Shown here: positions 49,940-58,271 of the stretch, one piece after another | How positions within the stretch are numbered: position 1 is the stretch's first letter | How the letters are laid out: every line of letters starts with the position of its first letter | Assembly: GCF_000340965.1 (NCBI RefSeq) | Contig: NZ_ANAY01000003.1 | Span: 186,001 to 250,000, forward strand | Direction of reading: 5' to 3' | Length of the DNA: 64,000 bases | Origin: Nocardiopsis kunsanensis DSM 44524 | GTDB lineage: Bacteria; Actinomycetota; Actinomycetes; Streptosporangiales; Streptosporangiaceae | Notes under the pieces: model-generated | Told to the model about the DNA's origin: nothing | The model's input: only the letters and a program-made list of their open reading frames with translations | Databases searched by the model: none | Made by a program: the position numbers and the translations under genes

Positions 49940-50059
49940 TCACGGTCGGTCGCGCGCACGGAGGTCTTCGAGGAGGACGTCGGCGACAGACTCCTCGAAG
50001 ACCACGTGCCCCAGCCGGGCCATGGCGTGCCCGGTACCGCGCAACCGTCCGAGGTCCAT
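49940..50059 (-). pseudogene. Residual 39-codon stub at the jetD position
   Basis: ATG at 50059 is one base after the jetC stop. The frame reads MDLGRLRGTGHAMARLGHVV and ends with LLEDLRARDRP. Proteins of the TIGR02679/DUF2399 family (JetD) start in a similar way (xLxRLRxxLGxPxLARL). The remainder of about 400 codons, with the toprim-like nuclease, is missing: the next 100 bp are the tail of the NCS2 permease gene. A perfect 13-bp inverted repeat (49963-49975 with 49991-50003) within the stub now probably acts as a terminator. Confidence 0.5.
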
Positions 50060-50060
50060 T

Positions 50061-53000
50061 TCAGTCCCGCCCGGCCTCGGCCAGGAGCGTGCCCTCGGTG
50101 GACTGGGGCACGAAGCGGCTCGGGGTCAGCCCCAGCAGTTCGGCGGCCAGCTCCTCGTTCCCGGCGAACCCGGCGTCGGCGTCGACGGTCTGCTGTCCGT
50201 CCCAGAGCAGGAGCATGGCCGAGACGGTGTGCGCGCCCTTGTCGTGGTGCATGTCGTAGTGGGCGGCCATGGGCACGCTCTCGTAGTACACCCACAGGTC
50301 GTGTCCGGTCATGAACATGTCGAGGTCGAAGGTGACCGTCAGCCCCATGAGTTCGGGTTTGTAGCGGTCGTCGATGCCGGCGAAGGCCTCGTCCAGTGCC
50401 ACCACGCGCGGGCACGTGGCCCGGGCCGAGGAGTACAGGGCGTTGGCCGCGGCGAACAGCGGCAGATGGATGGCGGCGGACTTCTCCCCGCCCGACATCT
50501 GCTCGTGCTTGTTCTTGGTCAGCTTGACCTCTTCCTGGCCCGGGACCGCCAGGCGCAGTTCGAAGCGGTACCAGTCGCGGTAGTCCAGGACGGCGCTGAG
50601 CACCTGCTTGTAGCTGGCGCGGGGGTGGGCGGCGTGGTGGTCGCGGATCAGGTCCCGCAGAACGGTGCGCAGTTCGGCCAGGCCGGAGGGGCCCAGCCCC
50701 GCCTCGTCGCGTTTGACGAGCTGGGCGGCGAGGTTCTCGCGGTCGTTGAGCCCGTCCGAGCGCGCCCAGCGGATCCCGATACGGGTCCCGGAGGACATGG
50801 GCCGGGCCCGGGTGTCGCGGTCCATCTCCCGTACCAGGGCCTTGGCTCCGCGCACCCGGTCGTGGATCTGCTGGGCGATACCGCCGAGGAGCTCGTCCTC
50901 CAGGACCTGGCGTTCCTCCTCGTGCAGCAGGGCGCCCTGTTCCTCGACACGGTCGGCGATGGAGCGGGTGAAGGCGGAGACGGGGCTGCGGCCGGACTCG
51001 TCGTTGACGAAGACGGTGATGATGCCGGTGGGCCCCACCTCGTGGTCGACGCGGTACCCCTCGGCGTCGGCGCCCAGGGCTTCGGAGAAGGTGCGCAGCG
51101 CCTGCGACATACGCCCGGCGGCGCTCTTGATGTCGCTCTCGCCGGTCTCGGCCACCCCTCGCAGTGCCTCGGTGAAGGAACCCAGCAGCGCGGCGACCTC
51201 TTCGGGGAGGGTGTCGTGGACGGCGGGGGCGGTTCCGGTGAGGATGTCCTGGGCGGCCTGTTCGGGGGTGGGCCAGGTACTGCGGTCGGGCCAGGACGTG
51301 GCGGGTTCGACCCCCATGACCGCGCGCAGGCCGGGTTGGGTGAACTCCGCGAGCCCTTCCACGGCGTCCTGGAGCCGGCCCAACGCCAGGGTCAGTGCTT
51401 CCCTGCCCTGCTCGCGTCTGGTTTCTGCGCGGATGGCGTGTTCGTTCTCGGTCTCGGCGGTGCGGTGGGTCTCCGCGCGTTCACGGCCGAGCGCACCGTG
51501 CTCGGCGCGGGTCTCCTCCAGCCTGGCCAGCAGGTCGCGTACGGGGGCGTCGATGGCCTCCTCCAGGGCGGCCAGTTCGGACAGTTCCTCCTCGTGTGCG
51601 GTGCGCTGCTGGGCCAGGTCGGTCTGTTCGGCCTCCAGGCCGGCGGTGAGGCGGTCGATGGTCTCGCGGCGCGCGGTGAGGTCGCGCTCGTACTCGGCGG
51701 CGTCGGTGCGTGCGGTGTGCAGGGCCTTGGCGGTGTCGGCGAACTCGGTGACGGCGGCGGCCACGGCCTCCACACCGGTGCGGTCGCAAGGCATGGCGCG
51801 TTCGGCGGCCGCGGTGCGCGTCCGGCGGCGCTGGGCGTCCACGCGGGCCACGGCCGTGTCCAGTTCCCGTCGCCGGTCGTCGGCGGTGGTGCGTGCGGAC
51901 GCCACGAGGGTGGAGCGGTGTTCGACCGCGCGTACGGCCCGGGCGACGGGGGTGGGGTCGGGAAGGTCGGTGCGGGCGCGCTCGTGGTCCTTCTGCTGGT
52001 CCCGGACCCGTGCGAGGTCACGGCTCAGGTTCTGGTGGTGTGCGGTGAGTTCGTCGAGGCGCCTGTCGCATTCGGCGAGGCGTTCGCGGCGGCGGTGGGC
52101 ACGGTTGGTGGCCCCGATGAACTCGGCGGCGGGTTTGGGGTGGGCGCCCACGAGTACGCCCGAGCCGAAACGGGACCGGGCGTCGATGCCTCCGCCGGCG
52201 ATCACGGCGGGGCCGGTGGCGGAGGTGTCGTCGTCTGCCGTGCTGCCGTGTCCGGCCGGGCGGTGGTAGGGCAGGCAGCGCAGGATCGCGGTGACGGCCT
52301 CGGCCGGTACGTGCTCCTGCTGCTCGGGGACCAGCACCTCGGCCAGGGTGGGGCCCTGGTGTTCGGTGCGGGCAGGCACCAGGTGGGCGTCGCTGTCGGG
52401 GTCCTGGAGCGCTGCGCGGGTGAGGTCCGGGTCGGGGTGGACCCAGGCGGTCAGGAGCCCGGCGGCCTGCAGGGCGCCCTCGATGCCTGCGGCCTCGTTC
52501 TCGTCCACGCCTTCGGCGAAGCGCACCAGTTCCCACAGGGGTGCGCCCTGACGGTCGGTGCGCGGCGCCGAACGCAGCGGGTCGTCCGGGGGTGCGTCGT
52601 CGCGTTCGGCGGCGATGTCCTCGCGTTCGCTGCGCAGGCGCCGCAGTTCCCGTTCCGCCTCGGCCTCCTCGGTCTGCAGGCTCTGTGCGCGGGCGGCGAG
52701 CCGGAGCTGGTCGTGGTGGGCGTGTTCGCTCAGGACCTCGGTCAGGGCCGGGGTGCCGGGTTCACCGAAGCGTTCGACCGACTCCAGGAGCGCGTCGAGG
52801 CAGGCGTTACCGGCCAGCTCCCAGCGCTCGTGCCAGGCGCGTACTGCATCGGCGGTGCCGGCGCGCAGTTCGGTGAGTTCGGTCTGGGCGCGTTCGCAGG
52901 AGAGTTCGTGTTCGTCGAGTGCGTCCCGGGCGCGGGCGCTGTCGGTCTCGGCGCGCTGCCGGTCGGATTCGGCGGTTTCCAGTTCGTCGAGTTGTGCGCG

Positions 53001-54302
53001 GACGGCACTCACGTCGTCCTGGCGCGCGGCGGCGCGGGCGTGTGCGCTGGTGGGCAGGTCCTGGCCGGTGTCCAGGGGCCCTTCCGCGTCGTGGGTGAGT
53101 CCGGCGCGGTCGGCCGTCTCGGCGAGGTTCCCGGACAGGCGGCGGGCGGTGGCGTGGTCGTGCTCGATGCGTTCGGCCACCCGTTCGGCCTCGGTGCGCA
53201 GGTGGCCGACCTCCTGGGCCTGGGTGTCGATGCGCGCCCCTTGCGCGGCGAGCTGGCGGCCCTGGGTCTCGGCGTTCTCGCGGCGCCGGCGGAGGGTGGC
53301 GTGGTCGCGCAGCGCTTCGTCGCCCTCCAGGGCCTTGATGCGGGCGGAGGCCTCGGCGAGCTGCCCGTCGAGTTCCTCCACGCGGGTGCGGGCCTGTTCG
53401 CGGGCCAGGACGGCCCGGTCGTGTTCGGCAGCGGACTCGGTGACGGTAGCGGCGTACTCGCCGGCCTGCTGGGCGGCCCCGTCCACGCGTTGGAGGCGGT
53501 GGCGGGCGTTGGTGGTGAGGTAGTCGGCGTACTGGGCGGTGAAGGTCCGGGCGGCCTCGTGCGCGGTGGTGGCGCTGTCGAAGCGCCGTTGGACCGCGGC
53601 GAGGTTGGCGAAGTCGCGGGCGGCCTGTTCGACGAGGGCCTCGTCGACGGGGCTCAGGCCGCTGGTGAGGGTCTCGGAGACCTTCTCGGGGTCCAGGTCC
53701 TTGGCCAGCAGGGGGCGACGCAGGGCCAGCAGCAGGTCGAGGAGTTGGACGTAGCGGTCGCCGAGTCCGAACAGGGCGGCGTCGACGGCTCTGCGGTAGT
53801 CCCCGGCCGAGGTGTGGTGGCTGTGTTCGCCCAGGGCGGCCTTGAGCTGGCGTTCGGTGAGCGGCCGCCCGTCGGAGGCCAGCAGGCCGAAGTCCACGCC
53901 CATACGCCGGTCGGTGACGAAGAAGGACGGGGTGACGCCGTCGCGGTGCTTGTGGGCGCGCAGCCCGATGACGAGGGTGACGGTGTCGGGGGCGTTCCCG
54001 GTCTCGCGGGGGGCGCGGGCGAACTCCATCCACACGTAGCCGTAGGCGGACTCGTCGCCCCGGTAGAGGAGGTTGGACTTCATCGTGCGGTTCTGTCCGC
54101 TGAAGGGGTCGAGCCTGCGGGCGTCGGTGTGGCCGTCCAGGACGAAGGGGAACAGCACCTCCAACGCCTTGGTCTTGCCCGAACCGTTGTGTCCGCGCAG
54201 GATGAGCCTGCCGTCGGCGAAGGCGAACTCCTCGTCGACGTAGTCCCAGACGTTGATGATGCCTGCGCGGCTGGGCTGGAAGCGGTCGCTCCTGCGGCTC
54301 AT
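50061..54302 (-). CDS. jetC: Wadjet SMC-like ATPase JetC (TIGR02680-type)
   Basis: 1413 residues. The N-terminal head has Walker A in GHNGSGKTKALEVLFPF near residue 37. A long central region (about 230-1150) is predicted coiled coil rich in Glu, Arg, Ala and Gln with a hinge-like break around 590-760. The C-terminal head has signature NKHEQMSGGEKSAAIHLPLF near 1265 and Walker B RVVALDEAFAGIDD. JetC is the MukB-like motor of Wadjet, which extrudes loops on small circular plasmids so that JetD can cut them. It overlaps jetB by four bases. As JetD is absent here, the motor may lack its nuclease. Confidence 0.9.
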   Translation of the reverse strand: MSRRSDRFQPSRAGIINVWDYVDEEFAFADGRLILRGHNGSGKTKALEVLFPFVLDGHTDARRLDPFSGQNRTMKSNLLYRGDESAYGYVWMEFARAPRETGNAPDTVTLVIGLRAHKHRDGVTPSFFVTDRRMGVDFGLLASDGRPLTERQLKAALGEHSHHTSAGDYRRAVDAALFGLGDRYVQLLDLLLALRRPLLAKDLDPEKVSETLTSGLSPVDEALVEQAARDFANLAAVQRRFDSATTAHEAARTFTAQYADYLTTNARHRLQRVDGAAQQAGEYAATVTESAAEHDRAVLAREQARTRVEELDGQLAEASARIKALEGDEALRDHATLRRRRENAETQGRQLAAQGARIDTQAQEVGHLRTEAERVAERIEHDHATARRLSGNLAETADRAGLTHDAEGPLDTGQDLPTSAHARAAARQDDVSAVRAQLDELETAESDRQRAETDSARARDALDEHELSCERAQTELTELRAGTADAVRAWHERWELAGNACLDALLESVERFGEPGTPALTEVLSEHAHHDQLRLAARAQSLQTEEAEAERELRRLRSEREDIAAERDDAPPDDPLRSAPRTDRQGAPLWELVRFAEGVDENEAAGIEGALQAAGLLTAWVHPDPDLTRAALQDPDSDAHLVPARTEHQGPTLAEVLVPEQQEHVPAEAVTAILRCLPYHRPAGHGSTADDDTSATGPAVIAGGGIDARSRFGSGVLVGAHPKPAAEFIGATNRAHRRRERLAECDRRLDELTAHHQNLSRDLARVRDQQKDHERARTDLPDPTPVARAVRAVEHRSTLVASARTTADDRRRELDTAVARVDAQRRRTRTAAAERAMPCDRTGVEAVAAAVTEFADTAKALHTARTDAAEYERDLTARRETIDRLTAGLEAEQTDLAQQRTAHEEELSELAALEEAIDAPVRDLLARLEETRAEHGALGRERAETHRTAETENEHAIRAETRREQGREALTLALGRLQDAVEGLAEFTQPGLRAVMGVEPATSWPDRSTWPTPEQAAQDILTGTAPAVHDTLPEEVAALLGSFTEALRGVAETGESDIKSAAGRMSQALRTFSEALGADAEGYRVDHEVGPTGIITVFVNDESGRSPVSAFTRSIADRVEEQGALLHEEERQVLEDELLGGIAQQIHDRVRGAKALVREMDRDTRARPMSSGTRIGIRWARSDGLNDRENLAAQLVKRDEAGLGPSGLAELRTVLRDLIRDHHAAHPRASYKQVLSAVLDYRDWYRFELRLAVPGQEEVKLTKNKHEQMSGGEKSAAIHLPLFAAANALYSSARATCPRVVALDEAFAGIDDRYKPELMGLTVTFDLDMFMTGHDLWVYYESVPMAAHYDMHHDKGAHTVSAMLLLWDGQQTVDADAGFAGNEELAAELLGLTPSRFVPQSTEGTLLAEAGRD

Positions 54303-55726
54303 GGGGTGGTTCCTTCGGTCTGGTGCGCGTGGGCTGCGTCGTCCTCGGGGGCTGCCCGGTCGAGGGGGCCGAGGGGCAGCATCCCGGTGTCGGGGCGTTC
54401 GGGCAGGGCGCCCTGGATGTTGCGGTAGCGCATGGCCTGGGGCATGACCAGGACCCCGCCGGGCACGGCGCGGACCAGACGCAGGTCGCCCAGCAGGGCC
54501 AGTGCGGCGTCCAGCAGCCCGTGCGGGTCCTGTTGCCAGGTGTTGGTGAAGGAGGCGGGGCCGAACTCGGTGAACAGGTCGGCGACCATGCCTTCCAGGC
54601 GTTCGCGTTCGACCAGGGGCGTGCTGGGGGCGGGACCGGCCGGGGCGGGGGCGGGTTCCTCGTGTCCGGTCCAGGCGAGTTCGCCGACCACACCGTGCAG
54701 GGGCAGTCCGGCGTCGACCTGCGCGACGAGTTCGGCGTGCTCCCGGGCGGGGCCGGGCACGTCGATGTGGGCCAGTGCCGCCCAGGAGGTCTCGAACAGG
54801 TCGGCGATCTTGGCCAGCAGCAGTCCGGCGGTGCGGGTGACGGCGCCGCCGCGTCCGGGGAAGGGCCGGTCGGTGAAGAGGCCGGAGGGGTCGGCGAGCA
54901 GCACCCCTTCGGCGCGGCGTTCGACCACCAGACCGGTCATGCGGGCCACGTCCTCGGCCGGTCCCTTGGCGCGCAGGGCCGCGGCGACCTCGGGTTCGAG
55001 GTCGGCGTAGTGGACGACGGGGTGTTCCAGGAGCAGGCGCCGGGCGCGCCGGGCGGCGCGTTCGCGGTCGGCGCCCTCCCTCACCGGGTCGCTGAGCAGT
55101 CCGGCGACGCTGCCCAGGTGTTGGACCGGCCGGGCCGGGCGGAACAGGACCTCGCAGATCTCGTGGTCGATGTCGAAGAGGGCGTCGGCCTGGCCCTGGC
55201 CGTGCGCCCAGGCCTCCAGTGAACCGTCGGACAGGTGCAGGGCTCCCCTCTCCAGGAGCCAGTGGGCGGCGTCCACGAGCGCGGACTTGTGCGCGGAGTC
55301 GGTGGGGTCGTACCCGAGGCCGTCGACGGCGTTGGCTGCGGGGGTGAACTGGGTGACCAGGTCCCCGAGGCTGATCTCGATCTGGGATCGCTGGAAGGTG
55401 GCCAGCATCAGGCACAGGTAGGCGAGCCGGCGACGGTCGAAGGGCCGTCCCTTGCGGGAGAAGATCTGGCGCTGGGTCGGGTCGAGTTCGTCGATCTCGC
55501 GCACGAGGCGCACGTGGTCGGTGGTGGCGATGAGGGTGTGGCCGAACAGGGAGCGCAGGTCCTCGGCCATGTGGTCGGCCCAGCGCAGCACCTGGTCGAG
55601 GGTGCCGGGGCGGGGCCGGGTGGAGGTGATGAGGTCGCACGTGAACACGCGGCGTACCGCCTGTTGGTAACTGCCCAGGTCGGCGGGGTCGACGTGGCGT
55701 GCGGGGCCGCGGCGGCGTGCCATCAT
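54299..55726 (-). CDS. jetB: Wadjet subunit JetB (DUF2398/TIGR02678 family)
   Basis: 475 residues from ATG at 55726, in a four-base overlap with jetA. It matches DUF2398: YQQAVRRVFTCDLITSTRP, AEDLRSLFGHTLIATTDHVR, GRPFDRRRLAYLCLMLATFQ, ARRARRLLLEHPVVHYADL and the winged-helix-rich C-terminus ending DLRLVRAVPGGVLVMPQAMR. In condensin terms it is a KITE-like subunit that bridges the JetC heads. Gene order and overlaps follow known DUF2397-DUF2398-TIGR02680 operons. Confidence 0.88.
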   Translation of the reverse strand: MMARRRGPARHVDPADLGSYQQAVRRVFTCDLITSTRPRPGTLDQVLRWADHMAEDLRSLFGHTLIATTDHVRLVREIDELDPTQRQIFSRKGRPFDRRRLAYLCLMLATFQRSQIEISLGDLVTQFTPAANAVDGLGYDPTDSAHKSALVDAAHWLLERGALHLSDGSLEAWAHGQGQADALFDIDHEICEVLFRPARPVQHLGSVAGLLSDPVREGADRERAARRARRLLLEHPVVHYADLEPEVAAALRAKGPAEDVARMTGLVVERRAEGVLLADPSGLFTDRPFPGRGGAVTRTAGLLLAKIADLFETSWAALAHIDVPGPAREHAELVAQVDAGLPLHGVVGELAWTGHEEPAPAPAGPAPSTPLVERERLEGMVADLFTEFGPASFTNTWQQDPHGLLDAALALLGDLRLVRAVPGGVLVMPQAMRYRNIQGALPERPDTGMLPLGPLDRAAPEDDAAHAHQTEGTTP

Positions 55727-57240
55727 GAGCCCTTTCCGGTGAGGATCTCCAGTCGGAAGCCCGGCAGGTGGATGCGGCCCCGGGTGGTGCGCACCGTGCT
55801 GCCGCGGGGGTCGTGCACCAGGCGGACGGTGGTGCCGCCGTCGGTCCCGGAGGAGGACATCCTGCCCTTGATCGGTCCGCCGCGTGCTTCCAGGGCCTTG
55901 GTGACCAGGCGCATCAGGATGCGGGTGTCGGTCTCGTCCAGGACCCGCTCGTGGGCGCCGTCCTCGACCAGCCCTTCGGCGGCCCGGCGTTCGGCGGCGC
56001 GCGCCCGGGCCTGCTGTTCGCGCAGGGCGGCCTTGGCGCCGGGGTTGCGCCGGACCGGCTTGGGCACGCCCGTGGTCGGTGCGCGGTCGCTGCGGAAGAG
56101 GGTGACCGACACTTCCACGCCCGGGGCGTCCCACCAGGTGGTGTTGGGTGAGATCTGTTCGCCGTCCTCGTGGGCCACGCCCAGGTGGCGGGCCGAGCGG
56201 GTGTTGAAGGCCGCGCCCATGAGTGCGTGCGCGGCGCCGTCGTCGGGTGCGTCGAAGACCCATTCGGCGAGGTGGCGCAGTTGTGTGGAGCGGTTGACGC
56301 CGCCGCGTTGGGCGTCGGTGATCTGGCGCAGCAGGGCAACGACGCCGGAGACGGCCGAGCGGGTCGCGGAACCGAGTTCGGCGGCGCGGGTGGGTGCGGC
56401 GCCGTCGGAGGCGAACCAGCCGCGCACGGCCCGCCATCGGCGGTGCCAGTCCTCCAAGCGGTCCTGGCGTGCCATGAACAGGCGTTCGTCGGACTCGGCG
56501 GCGCGGGAGAGCAGGGTGGTCAGTCCGGTCTCCTCTACCTCGTGCACGGCGGTGTCCAGGCGCGGCAGGTAACGGTCGAGTTCGGCCATGAAGTCGGACA
56601 TGTGCACGAGCAGGGCGTTCTTGTGGCGCAGGAAGACCTCCGGGGAGGCCTCCGTGGAACGCAGGATCTCCCCCAGGGTGACGTGGAACTGGGCCGAGCG
56701 CCGCCCCATGTCCTCCATGGCCGAGTCCAGGCGGGACAGGCGCCGGTAGACGTCCTCGCTCTGCGCGGTGCGGTTGGCCTCGGCCAGCGCGTGCAGGTCC
56801 TGCAGGACGTCGGAGAAGACCAGCCGGGAGAGGTTGACGTCCTCCACCCGGGCGCCCAGCAGGCTCTCCACGGACCGGTAGGCCCAGTACCCGAGTTCGC
56901 TGAACTGGTACACGGACTGGCGGTTGCGGTAGCTGGCCAGGTCGCCGGCCCGGGAGGCGTCGTCGAAGCGGTGCACGATCCCGTCGGCGGCGAGCTGGTC
57001 CAGCCGGTCGCGCAGGCCGTGGTCGGGCACGGGTACCTCTGCGCGGGTGCGGGCGAGCTCGTGCAGCGCACCTGCTACGTCCTCGGCCCCCACCTGGACC
57101 TGGTGGACCTCGCGCAGGCGGTCCACGGCCCGCAGGATCCACAGGTAGGTCACGTGGTCGTCGCGGCGGGTGAAGTTGAACAGGCGGAAGCGGTCGCTGA
57201 CAGCGAGCGCGTCCAGGTCCAGGGCCCTGCGCTCAGCCAC
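55723..57240 (-). CDS. jetA: Wadjet subunit JetA (DUF2397/TIGR02677 family)
   Basis: 505 residues from GTG at 57240 with GGGGAT about eight bases upstream. N-terminal winged-helix region (FRLFNFTRRDDHVTYLWILR, LDQLAADGIVHRFDD, YQFSELGYWAYRSVESLL), a long helical middle (FLRHKNALLVHMSDFMAELD) and a C-terminal domain with Arg-rich linkers fit DUF2397. JetA is the kleisin-like subunit closing the JetC ring. First gene of the leftward operon; a divergent promoter region of 247 bp separates it from a membrane-bound Mrr-type nuclease. Confidence 0.88.
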   Translation of the reverse strand: MAERRALDLDALAVSDRFRLFNFTRRDDHVTYLWILRAVDRLREVHQVQVGAEDVAGALHELARTRAEVPVPDHGLRDRLDQLAADGIVHRFDDASRAGDLASYRNRQSVYQFSELGYWAYRSVESLLGARVEDVNLSRLVFSDVLQDLHALAEANRTAQSEDVYRRLSRLDSAMEDMGRRSAQFHVTLGEILRSTEASPEVFLRHKNALLVHMSDFMAELDRYLPRLDTAVHEVEETGLTTLLSRAAESDERLFMARQDRLEDWHRRWRAVRGWFASDGAAPTRAAELGSATRSAVSGVVALLRQITDAQRGGVNRSTQLRHLAEWVFDAPDDGAAHALMGAAFNTRSARHLGVAHEDGEQISPNTTWWDAPGVEVSVTLFRSDRAPTTGVPKPVRRNPGAKAALREQQARARAAERRAAEGLVEDGAHERVLDETDTRILMRLVTKALEARGGPIKGRMSSSGTDGGTTVRLVHDPRGSTVRTTRGRIHLPGFRLEILTGKGS

Positions 57241-57487
57241 GGATCATCCCCGTCTCTGTCCGGATGCACGGTTGCACGTTCGCCGAAGGTGTCGCGGCCG
57301 CAGCTCTTCCCCGCCCCACCCGGCTCGACCGGCGACCTCCCCATTCTGACAGCGTCGCGGTGTGGCCGGATCCGGCTCCGGCGGACAGGCAGCGGTGGGG
57401 TGGAGCACACCCGTTTCTCCCGCCGTGCGGGCCTTCCCGGGTCCGGAGTATGCTCCCGGCGGATCGGCGAACGTGAGGGGGACCGCG

Positions 57488-58141
57488 GTGGGACGGCGGC
57501 GCAGGCGGGGTGTGTGGGCGTTCGTGCGACGGCACCGGGACGGGTTGCCGTTGTTGGCGTTCGGCCTGCTGGTCCTGGGCGCGTGGTTGACCACCAACGC
57601 CGACCGTCCGCTGCTGTGGGCCGTGCTCGGGGCCCTGGCGGTGGCGGGGGCCGTGGTACTGGTGTGGTGGGCTCGCCGGCGTCTGGCCCGGTGGCGGGAG
57701 CGTCTCCTGGTGGAGCGCACCGACCTGTCGGCCGTCGACACGATGAGCGGGACCGAGTTCGAGGCGTTCGTGGCCTCGCTCCTGCGCACCCACGGCTACA
57801 CGCGGGTGGCGGTGGTCGGCGGTGCTTCCGACGGCGGCGCCGACGTGCGCGCCCGCGCCCCCGACGGGCGCGCGGTGGTGGTGCAGTGCAAGCGGTGGCG
57901 GCGCCCGGTGCCGCCCCACGAGGTGCGGGCTTTCGTGGGCACGCTCTCGGGCACGCACCGGGGGTTCACGGGGCTGTTCGTGGCTTCCCGGGGGTTCACC
58001 GACGCGGCGGTGCGTGAGGCCGGTGCGGGACACGACGCGGCCCTGGTGCTGGTGGACCGCCACGACCTGGCCCTGTGGATGCGGGGTGAGCGCGCTCCCG
58101 AGCTGCCCCCGGTCCGTCCGGGGGCCTCCGACGCCGCCTGA
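57488..58141 (+). CDS. Membrane-anchored Mrr-type restriction endonuclease
   Basis: 217 residues from GTG at 57488, which has GAGGGGG eight bases upstream; another GTG at 57473 is possible. Two transmembrane helices at about 22-64 (GLPLLAFGLLVLGAWLTT, PLLWAVLGALAVAGAVVLVW) are followed by a Mrr_cat PD-(D/E)xK nuclease domain: SGTEFEAFVASLLRTHGYT, GASDGGADVRARAP, VVVQCKRWRR with the catalytic Asp and Gln-x-Lys, and GTHRGFTGLFVASRGFT. Such proteins restrict foreign or methylated DNA. It is divergent from the Wadjet operon, so the two may share a promoter region. Confidence 0.85.
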   Translation: MGRRRRRGVWAFVRRHRDGLPLLAFGLLVLGAWLTTNADRPLLWAVLGALAVAGAVVLVWWARRRLARWRERLLVERTDLSAVDTMSGTEFEAFVASLLRTHGYTRVAVVGGASDGGADVRARAPDGRAVVVQCKRWRRPVPPHEVRAFVGTLSGTHRGFTGLFVASRGFTDAAVREAGAGHDAALVLVDRHDLALWMRGERAPELPPVRPGASDAA

Positions 58142-58271
58142 GCCCGTGCCCGGGCGGGCCGTCGGGCCGGGGAACAGGCGCGAAAAAGGTTTTGCCCGGC
58201 GGTCGAGCCACGTGCGAGCCTGCTCGGCGGTGCGATGGTCGCACCTGAAGGAAGAGGGCGGGACAGCAGCC

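Noticed and set aside
49887-54428. 1513-codon open frame on the plus strand opposite jetC
   Set aside because: Low-complexity Gly/Val/Arg-rich composition; the opposite strand encodes an SMC-like protein with clear ATPase motifs.
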